This document shows, piece after piece, positions 23,233-32,027 of a stretch of DNA of 64,000 nucleotides. The translations under genes were made by a program, and so were the position numbers. Below the pieces are notes generated by a model. The model ran no database searches and had not been told where the DNA came from. It was given only the letters and a program-made list of their open reading frames with translations. Position 1 is the stretch's first letter; every line of letters begins with the position of its first letter. Origin of the DNA: Mesorhizobium sp. L-2-11 (GTDB taxonomy: Bacteria > Pseudomonadota > Alphaproteobacteria > Rhizobiales > Rhizobiaceae); contig NZ_AP023257.1 of NCBI RefSeq assembly GCF_016756595.1, forward strand, positions 2,992,001 to 3,056,000. The letters are read 5' to 3'.

Positions 23233-23961
23233 ATGTCGGCGGAAGCAATCTCCGAGAACCCTGCAAAAAGCGATTTCTGGCAAGGCGTGCGGCTCAGCAT
23301 GCCCGTCGTGGTGGCGGCGGCGCCGTTTGGACTGCTGTTCGGGGCGCTCGCCGTCGACAACGGTTTTTCGGTGCTTGAAGCCTTGCTGATGAGCGCCATG
23401 GTTTTCGGCGGCGCCAGCCAGATGGTCGGAATCGAATTGTTCGGGCAGCATGTCGCGCCGTGGCTGATCGTGCTGTCGATCTTCGCCGTGAATTTCCGCC
23501 ATGTGCTCTACTCCGCGGGTATCGGCCGGCGGATCGCGCACTGGCCGCCGGTGCAGCAGGCGGTCGGCTATTTCCTGCTCACCGATCCGCAGTTCGCGGT
23601 GGCCGAGCGCAAGGCGGAGGCCGGCGAGACAGTCGGCTTCGCCTGGTATATGGGACTTGGCCTGCCGGTCTATGTGTTCTGGGTGACCGAAAGCGCGGTT
23701 GGCGCGGTGTTCGGCAGGCTTATTCCCGATACGCATGCGCTGGGCATCGATTTTCTGCTACCGATCTATTTCCTCGGACTGGTCATGGGCTTTCGCAAAC
23801 GGCCACTGTGGCTGCCGGTGGTCGTCGCCAGTGCTGCTGCCTCCATCATCGCCTACAAGACGGTGGGCTCGCCCTGGCACGTCTCGATTGGCGCCGTGGC
23901 CGGCGTGCTGCTCGCGGTCATTCTGCCGTCGCGCCACAGCGGCGTGGAGGCGCGGCGATGA
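23233..23961 (+). CDS. azlC: AzlC-type branched-chain amino acid exporter, large subunit
   Basis: This 242-residue inner-membrane protein is the large subunit of the AzlCD exporter family. Several hydrophobic helices are visible, and the conserved patch VFGGASQMVGIELFG followed by NFRHVLYS is typical. The start was placed at 23233 because AAGGAG at 23221-23226 has 6-nt spacing; the frame upstream is repeat DNA. It overlaps azlD by 4 bp. The substrate (branched-chain amino acids or analogues) is inferred from the family. Confidence 0.9.
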   Translation: MSAEAISENPAKSDFWQGVRLSMPVVVAAAPFGLLFGALAVDNGFSVLEALLMSAMVFGGASQMVGIELFGQHVAPWLIVLSIFAVNFRHVLYSAGIGRRIAHWPPVQQAVGYFLLTDPQFAVAERKAEAGETVGFAWYMGLGLPVYVFWVTESAVGAVFGRLIPDTHALGIDFLLPIYFLGLVMGFRKRPLWLPVVVASAAASIIAYKTVGSPWHVSIGAVAGVLLAVILPSRHSGVEARR

Positions 23962-24254
23962 GCACGACCTTGTGGATCATCGTCGCCGGTGCGATCGCGA
24001 CCTATCTGACCCGCGTCGGCGGCCATCTGGTGATCTCGCGCTTCGAAAAGATCCATCCGCGCGTCGAAGCCGGGCTGAACGCCGTGCCTGCCGCGGTGCT
24101 GACGACACTGGTGGCGCCGGCAGCACTTGGCGCCGGGCCGGCGGAATGGGTGGCATTGATCGTCGCCGGCCTGGTCTCGCTGCGCGGCGGGCTTATGGCG
24201 ATGTTTTTGGCCGGCGCCGCTGTGCTGGTGCTGCCCCGGCAGTTCGTCGGATAG
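23958..24254 (+). CDS. azlD: AzlD family transporter subunit
   Basis: This 98-residue hydrophobic protein is the small partner of AzlC. Three to four membrane helices fill it, and ATYLTRVGGHL near the N-terminus is the usual motif of the family. It starts with ATG overlapping the azlC stop, which shows an operon. The frame opens far upstream, but that part is a shadow of azlC. Confidence 0.9.
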   Translation: MSTTLWIIVAGAIATYLTRVGGHLVISRFEKIHPRVEAGLNAVPAAVLTTLVAPAALGAGPAEWVALIVAGLVSLRGGLMAMFLAGAAVLVLPRQFVG

Positions 24255-24367
24255 TCGGACCGACTGAGTACGCCACCCCGTCTTTTCATCTAGAAAATCG
24301 TGATATCCGGCACGTCGCCTGGCGCCTGAAGCCGACTCACGCGAAACATTCCTGCTAAGTCGCCTTT

Positions 24368-24814
24368 CTACGGTATCCTCCCGTCCATCTCCGGGAACAG
24401 AACGACGCTTTCCTGAGCGGTCGGTTCGTTGCGGGCGCCAACAAAAATGGCCGGCGTGCTTGCCCTATTGACGGCAACGTGGAGCACATTGGCCGGAATA
24501 TAGAGATAATCGCCGGGATGCACGACATCCCGAAATTGCAGTTCGTCCCCGCTCCACATCTCCAGCTCGTCTCCGCTCAGCATGTAAAATGCTGTTTCGT
24601 GACGTGCGTGGACGTGGGCCTTGGTCCGCTTCCCCGGAGGCATCGTGACGACGCCAAGCCAAAGCGCCCTCGCGCCGACGGTCTCAGCACTTATTCCCGG
24701 CAGATAGTCCGACCCCTGTTCGGCCCGATAAGCCTCGCCACCCCCGACGATTACAGCTTTTCTGTCGCTGGGCGCAACGCTGTCCGCTCCGGACGGTTGC
24801 TTCAACATCGTCAT
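24368..24814 (-). CDS. Cupin domain protein
   Basis: This 148-residue protein has a single cupin barrel. Cupin motif 1 (HVHARHETAFYMLSGD) supplies two or three metal-binding histidines, and motif 2 (PGDYLYIPANVLHVAVN) supplies the last one. Such proteins are often small isomerases, dioxygenases or sensors; nothing here decides which. It is divergent from the regulator at 24951, so the two may be functionally linked. Confidence 0.8.
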   Translation of the reverse strand: MTMLKQPSGADSVAPSDRKAVIVGGGEAYRAEQGSDYLPGISAETVGARALWLGVVTMPPGKRTKAHVHARHETAFYMLSGDELEMWSGDELQFRDVVHPGDYLYIPANVLHVAVNRASTPAIFVGARNEPTAQESVVLFPEMDGRIP

Positions 24815-24950
24815 TTCGACCTCCCTTTGTGTTAGTCTGAACGAAGAATGGCCAGGATGACCGCAGGTCCGGCCGGAGTCCTAAAAGGGGAGGCGAAAAG
24901 TTCCGAATTCTTCCGAAGCCGGTAAGCGGAGTGTCGCCGCGCCGCGTTTT

Positions 24951-26492
24951 TTGGCGTTCGGCCCGTTCGTGCTCGACATGCCGCGCGGGGCGCTTGTCCG
25001 CGAGGGCCGGCCGGTTGCGCTCGGGCACAAAGGCTTGTCGTTGCTTCAAGCCCTGCTGGAGGCACCGGCTCAAGTGCTGAGCAAGACGGCACTCATGGAA
25101 GCGGCTTGGCCCGATGCCGTTGTCGAGGAAAGCAATCTCTCTGTGCAGATTGCCGCCCTGCGCAAGCTGCTCGGGCCTCAGCCGGACGGCAGCGAGTGGA
25201 TCGCCACGGTTCCCCGCACCGGATATCGTTTCGCCGGCAGCGTCCGTGTACTGGACGCCGCTGCAGATGGTGTGCTGCCAAGTTTCGGCCAGCCGGCGGG
25301 GCTCTCCGAAAGACCGTCCATCGCGGTGTTGCCGTTCGCCAATGTCAGCGGCGACAGGGAACAGGCCTATCTGGCTGACGGCATCACGGAGGACATCATC
25401 ACAGCACTTACGAAGTTCCGCTGGTTCCGAGTGATCGGCCGCAATTCCAGCTTCGTGTACAAGGACAAGCCCGTCGACTCCAAACAGGTGGCCCGCGAGC
25501 TTGGCGTCCCTTATGTGCTGGAAGGCAGCGTGCGCCGGTCCGGCCAGCACATTCGGGTCTCGACGCAATTGGTCGATGCGACCTCGGCCAATCAGATCTG
25601 GGCCGAACGATACGAGTTGGAAATGACGGAGGCGTTCGCCGTCCAGGATGCCATAGCCGAGCGGGTGGCCGGGGCGATCGAACCCGAACTTCTCAAGACG
25701 GAGTCGCTTCCAGCCGCCGCACGCAGCAGCGGAAACGCGACGGCCTGGGACCTGGTGCGGCAAGGTACCTGGCATTTCCACCACGTCGGCCGTCAGACTC
25801 ACTTGAGTGCCCGCAAACTGTTCCGGGAGGCATGCAGGCTCGATCCTGAACTCGCCGAGGCCCATCTCTGGCTCGGCCGCGTCAGCGCCGGCATCGTCGC
25901 TTACGGCTGGAGCGACAAACCGGAACAGGATATCCGGGAGGGCCTGGATGCAGCCTTGAAGGCGGTTCGGCTCGACGAGAAGAATCCCTATTCGCACTAC
26001 GCGCTGGCCATCTGCAGCATCTACGCCAATGCACCGGAACAGGCCGTTCTTGCCGCGGAAAAGGCGATCGAGATCAGCCCAAGCTTCGCCCTTGGTCATC
26101 TGGTGTTAGGGATGGGACAGTTTTTTCGTGGTAGCGCATCCGAAGCGATAGCGCCGCTCGAACACGGCCTTATGTTGAACCCTTACGATCGGCAGAACTT
26201 CGTCTGGTTCAATGTTCTGGCGCTCGCGTACCTGTTTGCAGGACAGGCAAACGAGGCGCTTGCGGCAGCTATCAAGGCGCGCAAGATCGCTCCCGCATGG
26301 CGGCCCACCCACGAAACTCTCGCCTGCTGTTACGCTTCGCTTGGCCGCCTGCCGGAAGCTGGATCGTGCGTTAAGCTGATGCGGGAAATGGAAAATCCTT
26401 CAGGCGATGCCTTGGCGCCGCTCAGGCTGCGCAATCCACATTGGGCAAACGAGATGGCGCATCTGTTGAAGAAAGCCGGTTGGCAGCGATAA
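24951..26492 (+). CDS. Winged-helix transcriptional regulator with TolB-like and TPR domains
   Basis: This 513-residue protein begins with an OmpR/CadC-type winged helix (about residues 1-95, with SNLSVQIAALRKLLG and a TGYRF end). A FlgO/TolB-like domain follows from PSIAVLPFANVSGD (about 120-240), then TPR-like helices to the end. No membrane helix is visible, unlike CadC. TTG at 24951 is the only start codon in the open frame before the DNA-binding domain, and there is no clear RBS, so the start is uncertain. It probably controls itself or the divergent cupin gene. Confidence 0.78.
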   Translation: MAFGPFVLDMPRGALVREGRPVALGHKGLSLLQALLEAPAQVLSKTALMEAAWPDAVVEESNLSVQIAALRKLLGPQPDGSEWIATVPRTGYRFAGSVRVLDAAADGVLPSFGQPAGLSERPSIAVLPFANVSGDREQAYLADGITEDIITALTKFRWFRVIGRNSSFVYKDKPVDSKQVARELGVPYVLEGSVRRSGQHIRVSTQLVDATSANQIWAERYELEMTEAFAVQDAIAERVAGAIEPELLKTESLPAAARSSGNATAWDLVRQGTWHFHHVGRQTHLSARKLFREACRLDPELAEAHLWLGRVSAGIVAYGWSDKPEQDIREGLDAALKAVRLDEKNPYSHYALAICSIYANAPEQAVLAAEKAIEISPSFALGHLVLGMGQFFRGSASEAIAPLEHGLMLNPYDRQNFVWFNVLALAYLFAGQANEALAAAIKARKIAPAWRPTHETLACCYASLGRLPEAGSCVKLMREMENPSGDALAPLRLRNPHWANEMAHLLKKAGWQR

Positions 26493-26522
26493 AGCCACAG
26501 GCAGTTCCCGGCCTTTCCGAAA

Positions 26523-28370
26523 TCAGGATTTCTGGTCGTGCGGCAGCGGTGCGGTTGCCTTTTCCAGCCAGGCCAGCGTCTCGCCGTCGAGCATCGGTCC
26601 GATCTCGGCCAGCACGCGGGCGTGGTATGTGTCGAGCCAATGCAACTCGTCGCGCGTCAATAGGTCGGATCGCACCAGCCTGGTGTCGATGGGCGCCAGC
26701 GTCAGCGTCTCGAAGCCGTGCATGGCGATGTCGCCGGCCGCTATCGGCTCGGCCGGCGTCACCAGGATGAGGTTCTCGATGCGGATGCCGTAAAAACCTT
26801 CCTTGTAGTAGCCCGGCTCGTTGGAGACGATCATGCCCGCCAAAAGCTTTTCGGTGCCGGTCCTGGCGATGCGTTGCGGGCCCTCGTGCACGGCCAGATA
26901 GGAGCCGACGCCGTGGCCAGTGCCATGGGCGAAATCGCAGCCATGTTTCCACAGCGCCAGGCGCGCCACGGCATCGATCTCGGAGCCGCGCGTGCCCGGG
27001 GGAAAGCGCAGCATGGAAATGCCGATCATGCCCTTCAGCACCAGCGTGAAGCGTTCGCGCATTTCCTCGGTCGGTGTGCCGATCGGCACGGTGCGGGTGA
27101 TGTCGGTGGTTCCGTCCTGATACTGTCCGCCCGAATCGAGCAGGAACAATTCGCCAGACTGAAGCTTTCGGCTGGTGGCGTGGGAAACGCGGTAGTGCAT
27201 GATGGCGCCGTTCGGGCCGGCGCCGGCGATGGTGTCGAAGGACACGTCGCGCAACGGCATCTGGGTTTCCTCGCCGGTGCTGCGGCGGCACTCCTCGAGC
27301 TTGGTAACGACGGCGATCTCGTCTAGCTTGCCGGGTTGCTGGCGGTCGAGCCAGCAAAGCAGCTTGGCGACTGCGGCGCCATCGCGGCGATGCGCGGCGC
27401 GGGCGCCATTGATCTCGGCCTGGTTTTTCGTCGCGCGTGGAATGCGGGCAGGATCTGGTACAGTGATGACGGTGCCGCCATTGTCCTCGACCAGCATCCT
27501 GAGCTTCTCCGCCGCCAGCACCGGATCCAGCGCGATCCTCGCGCCGCCCTTGGCGAGAGCTGCGATCGCCGCTTCGAATTCACTGGGTTCGTGCAATTCG
27601 GCAAGCTGCGTCAGATAGGCAGCGACGGTGCGTGAAAACTTGCGCTGATCCATGAAAAGCCGGTGCGATCGATCGGCGGCGAGCACGGCGAAGCCGAGCG
27701 CCAGCGGCGTGTGCGGCACATCGCCACCGCGGATGTCGAAGACCCAGGCGATGGAGGACGGGTCGGTCAGCACGGCATGGCTGGCGCCATCCTTGCCGAT
27801 GGACTCGGCCAGTCGCGCCAGCTTGTCCTTGGCCAATTCGCCGGCAAAGCCGATCGGATGGATCTCGACCGGCGCCAGCGGCGGGTCGGGCTGGTCCTCC
27901 CAGATGGCGTCGATCGGATTCTTCTCGAGCGGCACCAATGTCGCCCCCGATTTTTCGGCCGAGGCTTTCAGCGCTCTCACGTCGCCGATCGTCTGCAGCC
28001 AGGGATCGAAGCCAAGCCGCACGCCCTTGCCGAGATTGTCCTTGATCCAGGTGGCGGGCGGATTGTCGACCAGGCTTTCGATCGAAAAAATGTCGAGATC
28101 GACCTCCTGGCGCGCCTGCAGCGTGTAGCGCCCGTCGACGAACATGACGGCGCGGTCGCCAAGCACGATGGCGACGCCGGCCGATCCGCTGAAGCCGGTC
28201 AGCCATTTCAGCCGTGCCGAGCGGTCGGCGACATATTCGCCCTGATGCTCGTCGGCACGAGGCACGATGAAGCCATCCAGCCCGTTGGCCGCCAGCCATT
28301 GACGCAGCAACGCCACACGCGGCTTGCCGACGGCGGGGTCGCCTGCGGAATCAAAGGTCTGGAACATCAT
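26523..28370 (-). CDS. pepP: M24 family aminopeptidase P
   Basis: This 615-residue metallopeptidase removes N-terminal residues before proline. It has two creatinase-type N-terminal domains and a C-terminal pita-bread domain. The metal ligands are in DSGGQYQDGTTDITRT (two aspartates), HGTGHGVGSYL (histidine) and SNEPGYYKEG plus FETLTL (glutamates). The long form resembles eukaryotic-type cytosolic aminopeptidase P. ATG at 28370 has AAGGAGAG upstream and is preferred to the frame opening at 28406. The gene symbol is by family. Confidence 0.9.
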   Translation of the reverse strand: MMFQTFDSAGDPAVGKPRVALLRQWLAANGLDGFIVPRADEHQGEYVADRSARLKWLTGFSGSAGVAIVLGDRAVMFVDGRYTLQARQEVDLDIFSIESLVDNPPATWIKDNLGKGVRLGFDPWLQTIGDVRALKASAEKSGATLVPLEKNPIDAIWEDQPDPPLAPVEIHPIGFAGELAKDKLARLAESIGKDGASHAVLTDPSSIAWVFDIRGGDVPHTPLALGFAVLAADRSHRLFMDQRKFSRTVAAYLTQLAELHEPSEFEAAIAALAKGGARIALDPVLAAEKLRMLVEDNGGTVITVPDPARIPRATKNQAEINGARAAHRRDGAAVAKLLCWLDRQQPGKLDEIAVVTKLEECRRSTGEETQMPLRDVSFDTIAGAGPNGAIMHYRVSHATSRKLQSGELFLLDSGGQYQDGTTDITRTVPIGTPTEEMRERFTLVLKGMIGISMLRFPPGTRGSEIDAVARLALWKHGCDFAHGTGHGVGSYLAVHEGPQRIARTGTEKLLAGMIVSNEPGYYKEGFYGIRIENLILVTPAEPIAAGDIAMHGFETLTLAPIDTRLVRSDLLTRDELHWLDTYHARVLAEIGPMLDGETLAWLEKATAPLPHDQKS

Positions 28371-28400
28371 GGCCTCTCCTTGGGTGCTGGCGCGACCGTA

Positions 28401-28432
28401 GCGCATGACCCCGAAAATCGGAATCGACTTTT
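28401..28432 (-). repeat. Half copy of the two-hairpin repeat (copy D)
   Basis: Only the second-hairpin part is present, read on the minus strand: a CGATTCCGATTTTCGG core next to GGTCATGCGC. It lies just upstream of the aminopeptidase P gene and may be a truncated remnant. Confidence 0.55.
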
Positions 28433-28495
28433 GCTGCGCTGGCCGCCGGTCGACAATCGGCCGCTTCGATCCAGCAGGGCAATCGCTTCAGGTTT

Positions 28496-28672
28496 GCGCC
28501 GCCCCTCATTGCCCTGCCGGGCATTTCTCCCCGTATAGTGACGGGGAGAAAGTCGCTATCACCAATGATTTCGCCAATCACCAGCGTTGCAGAAAGAGCG
28601 CCAACGTCGCGGCCAGCCTCTTCTCCCCGTTTACGGGGAGAAGGTGCCGGCAGGCGGATGAGGGGCGGCGCC
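28496..28672. repeat. MITE-like palindromic element, 177 bp
   Basis: The two ends are imperfect inverted repeats of about 40 bp: GCGCCGCCCCTCAT at the left and its complement ATGAGGGGCGGCGCC at the right. Each end carries its own CTCCCCGT/ACGGGGAG hairpin (28527-28550 and 28622-28641). There is no coding capacity, so if mobile it would need a transposase supplied elsewhere. The design is like the nested-hairpin intergenic repeats seen in rhizobia. No target duplication could be identified. Confidence 0.7.
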
Positions 28673-28735
28673 GGCATCGACAGTGGCCATCGATGTGCGC
28701 TTTTTCGCATGGAGGCCATGCAGAATCAGCGATTT

Positions 28736-28766
28736 TCGAAAAGGTCAGCAGACCTTACCTTTTCGA
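28736..28766 (+). promoter_or_regulatory. Alternative hairpins in the DUF1127 leader
   Basis: TCGAAAAGGT at 28736-28745 is perfectly complementary to ACCTTTTCGA at 28757-28766. A shorter stem, AAGGTC/GACCTT with an AGCA loop (28741-28756), uses the same bases, so the two folds exclude each other. The structure ends about 40 nt before the DUF1127 start codon. Confidence 0.5.
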
Positions 28767-28807
28767 CGTGGAGGAACGAGTCTTACTGCCCTGCAAAGGA
28801 GACCATC

Positions 28808-28987
28808 ATGTCCACGATTTCACCCAGACGCGGATTTTTCAGAAGCGCCGTGAATGCTCTCATGGAAGCGCGCCAGCGCGAAGCGAGCCGCTATGTAAGC
28901 GGCGTTCTGCTTGGCTTTGACGACGAAACGCTGAAAGCGAACGGCTACGATCGCGAAGAACTGAAGAAGGCGGCAAGGTCGCGCTAG
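28808..28987 (+). CDS. DUF1127 family small protein
   Basis: This 59-residue basic protein fits the DUF1127 (YjiS-like) family: an N-terminal arginine-rich helix, then ARQREASRYVSGVLLGFDDETLKANGYDREEL, the usual C-terminal pattern. Several family members in alphaproteobacteria are known to affect RNA or phosphate-related regulation; no function is shown here. AAAGGAG sits upstream of the ATG with about 6-nt spacing. Confidence 0.75.
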   Translation: MSTISPRRGFFRSAVNALMEARQREASRYVSGVLLGFDDETLKANGYDREELKKAARSR

Positions 28988-29004
28988 GTCTGAGCGAATT
29001 TGCG

Positions 29005-29877
29005 TCACCGCTTGAGGTGGATCGTTACCCAGCCTTCGCGATGCAACGTCTTGACATGGCGGAACTGCTGGCCGACGTAGGCCGAGATCACCGCGTCGCG
29101 CTGCCGGTCGAGGATGCCTGACAGCACGATCGAGCGGCCCAATACGACATGCCTGGCCATTTCGGGTGCCAGCCGCATTAGCGGCCGCGCCAGTATATTG
29201 GCGACGATGAGGCCAAAAGGGCCGCGCGCGGCAAAAATCGGATGGTGGAAGCCGGGCGCCGTCACCGTCTCCACCAGCGCCTTGACGCGGTTGAGCCGTG
29301 CATTGGCGGCGGCCACTTTTGTGGCGACCGGATCGATGTCGGTCGCCAGCACCGGAATATGGGCGAGTTTTGCCAGCGCGATGGCCAGCACCGCGCTGCC
29401 GGTGCCGAGGTCGAGCGCGTTGCGCGGGCGCTCGCGCCGCACGACCTGTTCCAGCATTTCAAGGCACCCGGCGGTGGTGCCGTGATGGCCGGTGCCGAAA
29501 GCCAGGCCCGCTTCGATCTCGATGGCGAGTTCGCCGCTGAGGCGCTTGCTGCGGTCATGCGCGCCGTGGACGAAGAAACGGCCGGCGCGCACCGGCTTCA
29601 GTCCCTCCAGCGAGCGCGCAACCCAGTCGACGTCGGGCACGGGCTCGCGCGCAATCGGCCTCGACAGGGCCAGCCCGGCAAGGATCTCCTTCAAGCGCGC
29701 CTCGACGGCATCGACATCGCCGTCGGCATAGAGCGACACTTCGTGGATGTCGCGGTCCTCGTCGACTTCGACCAAGCCAATCGGCAGGCCCTCATCTTCG
29801 AATGCCGCTTCGAACGTCGCGAAGATACGGTCGGCCTCGATCTTTCCAGTGGTGAAATAAAGCCGCGTTTGGGTCAT
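29005..29877 (-). CDS. prmA: Ribosomal protein L11 methyltransferase PrmA
   Basis: This 290-residue SAM-dependent methyltransferase trimethylates ribosomal protein L11. The SAM-binding motif is [17 protein letters not shown], and [11 protein letters not shown] is the NxxY-like catalytic region of PrmA-type enzymes in rhizobia. ATG at 29877 is preferred to the TTG at 29880. It lies on the minus strand downstream of a half repeat and the SCO1 gene. Confidence 0.92.
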   Translation of the reverse strand: MTQTRLYFTTGKIEADRIFATFEAAFEDEGLPIGLVEVDEDRDIHEVSLYADGDVDAVEARLKEILAGLALSRPIAREPVPDVDWVARSLEGLKPVRAGRFFVHGAHDRSKRLSGELAIEIEAGLAFGTGHHGTTAGCLEMLEQVVRRERPRNALDLGTGSAVLAIALAKLAHIPVLATDIDPVATKVAAANARLNRVKALVETVTAPGFHHPIFAARGPFGLIVANILARPLMRLAPEMARHVVLGRSIVLSGILDRQRDAVISAYVGQQFRHVKTLHREGWVTIHLKR

Positions 29878-29895
29878 CAAACGATTTTCTTGGTG

Positions 29896-29966
29896 AGCGT
29901 GATCTTATCCGAAATCCGGTTCCTACTTTTCGCTGGCGCGGACCTTCGGTTCGGGATCATGCGCTA
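29896..29966 (+). repeat. Degenerate half copy of the two-hairpin repeat (copy E)
   Basis: GCGTGATCTTATCCGAAATC at the left and GGGATCATGCGC at the right match the arms of the second hairpin, but the middle is interrupted by about 20 bp. It overlaps the last codons of the SCO1 gene on the minus strand. Confidence 0.45.
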
Positions 29967-30566
29967 GCCTGCGGCCAGCCGCTTGAGCTTGGCGATAGCG
30001 GCGTCCGGACTTTCGCCATAGGCGATGGTGCCGGCGAAATCGCCCCTGGCGTTGAGCAGCAGCACCGAAGCGGTGTGGTCCATCGTGTAGTCGCCGTTGC
30101 CGGTATCGACCTTTTTCGAATAGATGCCGAAGGATTTGGCCATGGCACGGACCTTGTCCGGGTCGCCAGTGATGCCGAGGATGCGATCGGAGAAGTTGCT
30201 GATATAGGCGTTCATGATTTCGGGCGTGTCGCGCTCCGGGTCGACCGTCACGAAATAGGCGCGCAGGTTCTTGCCATCGTCACCCATCGCCTTCAGCCAG
30301 CCGGCCAGTTCGAACAGCGTGGTCGGGCAGACTTCCGGGCAGTGGGTGAAGCCGAAGAAGACGACGCTGGGGTGGCCGCGAAAGGCCGCCTCTGATATCG
30401 GAGCGCCCTTCTGGTCGACCAGCGTGAACGGCGCGCCGAACGGCTCGCCGCCATAATGCCCACGGTACCACTCGAAGGTGAGCCAGCCGATGCCCGCCGC
30501 CATCAGGACGAGAATGCCGACCAGTATTGAACGCATCATCAATTGGCTGTCCGTCGCGATTTTCAT
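29964..30566 (-). CDS. SCO1/SenC family copper-binding protein
   Basis: This 200-residue thioredoxin-fold protein is anchored by one N-terminal membrane helix (about residues 12-32) and faces the periplasm. The copper-binding CxxxC is in FTHCPEVCPTT, and the distal histidine is in YTMDHTASVLLL. Family members deliver copper to the CuA site of cytochrome c oxidase. The frame opens at 30635, but ATG at 30566 places the membrane anchor at the N-terminus. Confidence 0.9.
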   Translation of the reverse strand: MKIATDSQLMMRSILVGILVLMAAGIGWLTFEWYRGHYGGEPFGAPFTLVDQKGAPISEAAFRGHPSVVFFGFTHCPEVCPTTLFELAGWLKAMGDDGKNLRAYFVTVDPERDTPEIMNAYISNFSDRILGITGDPDKVRAMAKSFGIYSKKVDTGNGDYTMDHTASVLLLNARGDFAGTIAYGESPDAAIAKLKRLAAG

Positions 30567-30744
30567 TGGCGCCGTGTCGGCGCCTTTGGAGCTTGTTGGG
30601 CGAATACTCTTAACGGTTTGATCCCGCACGCGCAAAGATGTCGCGTTGCCGCAACCGGCTTTCCCTTAAAAAAATGATCCGCTTGCAAAGTGCTGCCGCC
30701 CGTCCCACCTGAGGTCGGCAAAACTCGAACCGCAGGAGGCTTTG

Positions 30745-31263
30745 TTGCAACGACTGATTGGGCAAGGACTGATTGGGCGAAAACTGATCGGCGGCGCTTT
30801 GGCCGCGTGCCTTGTCGTCGGCGCTGGTGCGGCTGTCGCCCAGGAGGTCGGCAAGGTCGGCGTCGACTGGCTCGGCAACGACATCATCGTCGAGGCGATC
30901 AAGGACCCGAAGGTCGAAGGCGTGACCTGCCACGTCTCCTATTTCGACCGTGGCGTAATCGATCGCCTGCAAAAGGGCAACTGGTTCGAGGACCCATCCG
31001 ATTCCTCGATCGCCTGCCGCCAAACCGGGCCGATCACCATCGGCGACATCGACATGAGCGAGGCCGGCGAGGAGGTGTTCAAGCAAGGCATCAGCCTGAT
31101 CTGGAAGAAGCAGGTGGTGAACCGCATCTACGATAAAGCCAACGAGACGCTGATCTATCTGTCGCATTCGCGCCAGGTGCAGGACGGTTCAGCGAAAATG
31201 TCGGTCACCACGGTACCGCTCTATGGCCAGAACGTGGTGTGGACCAACGGCAAGCCGGAATAG
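30745..31263 (+). CDS. creA: CreA family protein (TTG start)
   Basis: This 172-residue secreted protein belongs to the CreA family, whose function is unknown. A signal peptide ends at AVAQ. The body has the family pattern VGVDWLGNDIIVEAIKDPKVEGVTCHVSYF. Two TTG codons are possible; 30745 has AGGAGG at 30734-30739 with 5-nt spacing. It is divergent from the SCO1 gene. Confidence 0.88.
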   Translation: MQRLIGQGLIGRKLIGGALAACLVVGAGAAVAQEVGKVGVDWLGNDIIVEAIKDPKVEGVTCHVSYFDRGVIDRLQKGNWFEDPSDSSIACRQTGPITIGDIDMSEAGEEVFKQGISLIWKKQVVNRIYDKANETLIYLSHSRQVQDGSAKMSVTTVPLYGQNVVWTNGKPE

Positions 31264-31333
31264 GCTCTGGAAACAGGCGACGGACGATCGGTCCCGCTTG
31301 CGGGACCAATCGCTCGGGCGTAAAGCCGCCGGC

Positions 31334-31975
31334 ATGGACCGTCCCGAAAATCTTGTCCTGAAAGACCCCGAGCCGCGCATCCATCCGACCGCGGAATTGA
31401 AGGCATGCAGGCTTGGGCGCTACGCTTCGATCGGCGAGCGGGTCATCTTGCGCGAAGTCATAGTGGGTGACTTCTCCTATTTCGAGCGCCACGCCGAGGC
31501 GATCTACACGACAACAGGCAAGTTCTGTTCGATCGCCGCCAACAGCCGTATCAACGCGCTGGAGCATCCGATCGAGCGGTTGACCCAGCACAAGGTCAGC
31601 TATCGGCCAAACGAGTATTTCCGCTGGCTCGGCGTCGACGCGGCGTTCCGCGAACGGCGGCGGGCGACGTCCGTCACCATCGGCCACGACGTCTGGATCG
31701 GCCATGGCGCGGTGATCATGCCTGATGTGACCATCGGAAATGGCGCGATCATCGGCGCCAATGCGGTGGTGACGCGCGATGTGCCGGCCTATGCGATCGT
31801 CGCCGGGGTTCCGGCCAAGCCGCTGCGCCAGCGTTTTGCCGAGAAAACCGCTGCGCGGATTGAAAGCCTCGGCTGGTGGGACTGGTCGGTCGAAAAACTC
31901 GCCAGGGCTATTCCCGACATGCAGGCGCTTTCCATCGAGGCCTTCCTCGACCGCTGGGAGCACGAAATCCCCTGA
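31334..31975 (+). CDS. Hexapeptide-repeat acetyltransferase (phosphonate-type)
   Basis: This 213-residue protein has left-handed beta-helix repeats, such as VTIGHDVWIGHGAVIMPDVTIGNGAIIGANAVV. The N-terminal YASIGERVILREVIVGDFSYFERHA and the IEHPIERLTQHKVSYRPNEYF-like centre resemble TIGR03308, the transferase associated with phosphonate utilisation. No phn genes are nearby, so the substrate is unknown. ATG at 31334 is a clean N-terminus; the frame upstream is non-coding. Confidence 0.82.
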   Translation: MDRPENLVLKDPEPRIHPTAELKACRLGRYASIGERVILREVIVGDFSYFERHAEAIYTTTGKFCSIAANSRINALEHPIERLTQHKVSYRPNEYFRWLGVDAAFRERRRATSVTIGHDVWIGHGAVIMPDVTIGNGAIIGANAVVTRDVPAYAIVAGVPAKPLRQRFAEKTAARIESLGWWDWSVEKLARAIPDMQALSIEAFLDRWEHEIP

Positions 31976-32027
31976 TCCTTGCGGTCTCCGAACGGCTACG
32001 TGGGTGAAAGGAGGGAACCCGGAGCGG

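Larger units (their letters stand above)
28371..28807. other. Repeat-rich gap upstream of the DUF1127 gene
   Basis: This 437-bp stretch holds no convincing gene. It contains a half copy of the two-hairpin repeat (28401-28432), a 177-bp MITE-like element (28496-28672), a small GCATGG/CCATGC hairpin (28707-28721) and a 10-bp inverted repeat (28736-28766) in the likely leader of the DUF1127 gene. Confidence 0.65.
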
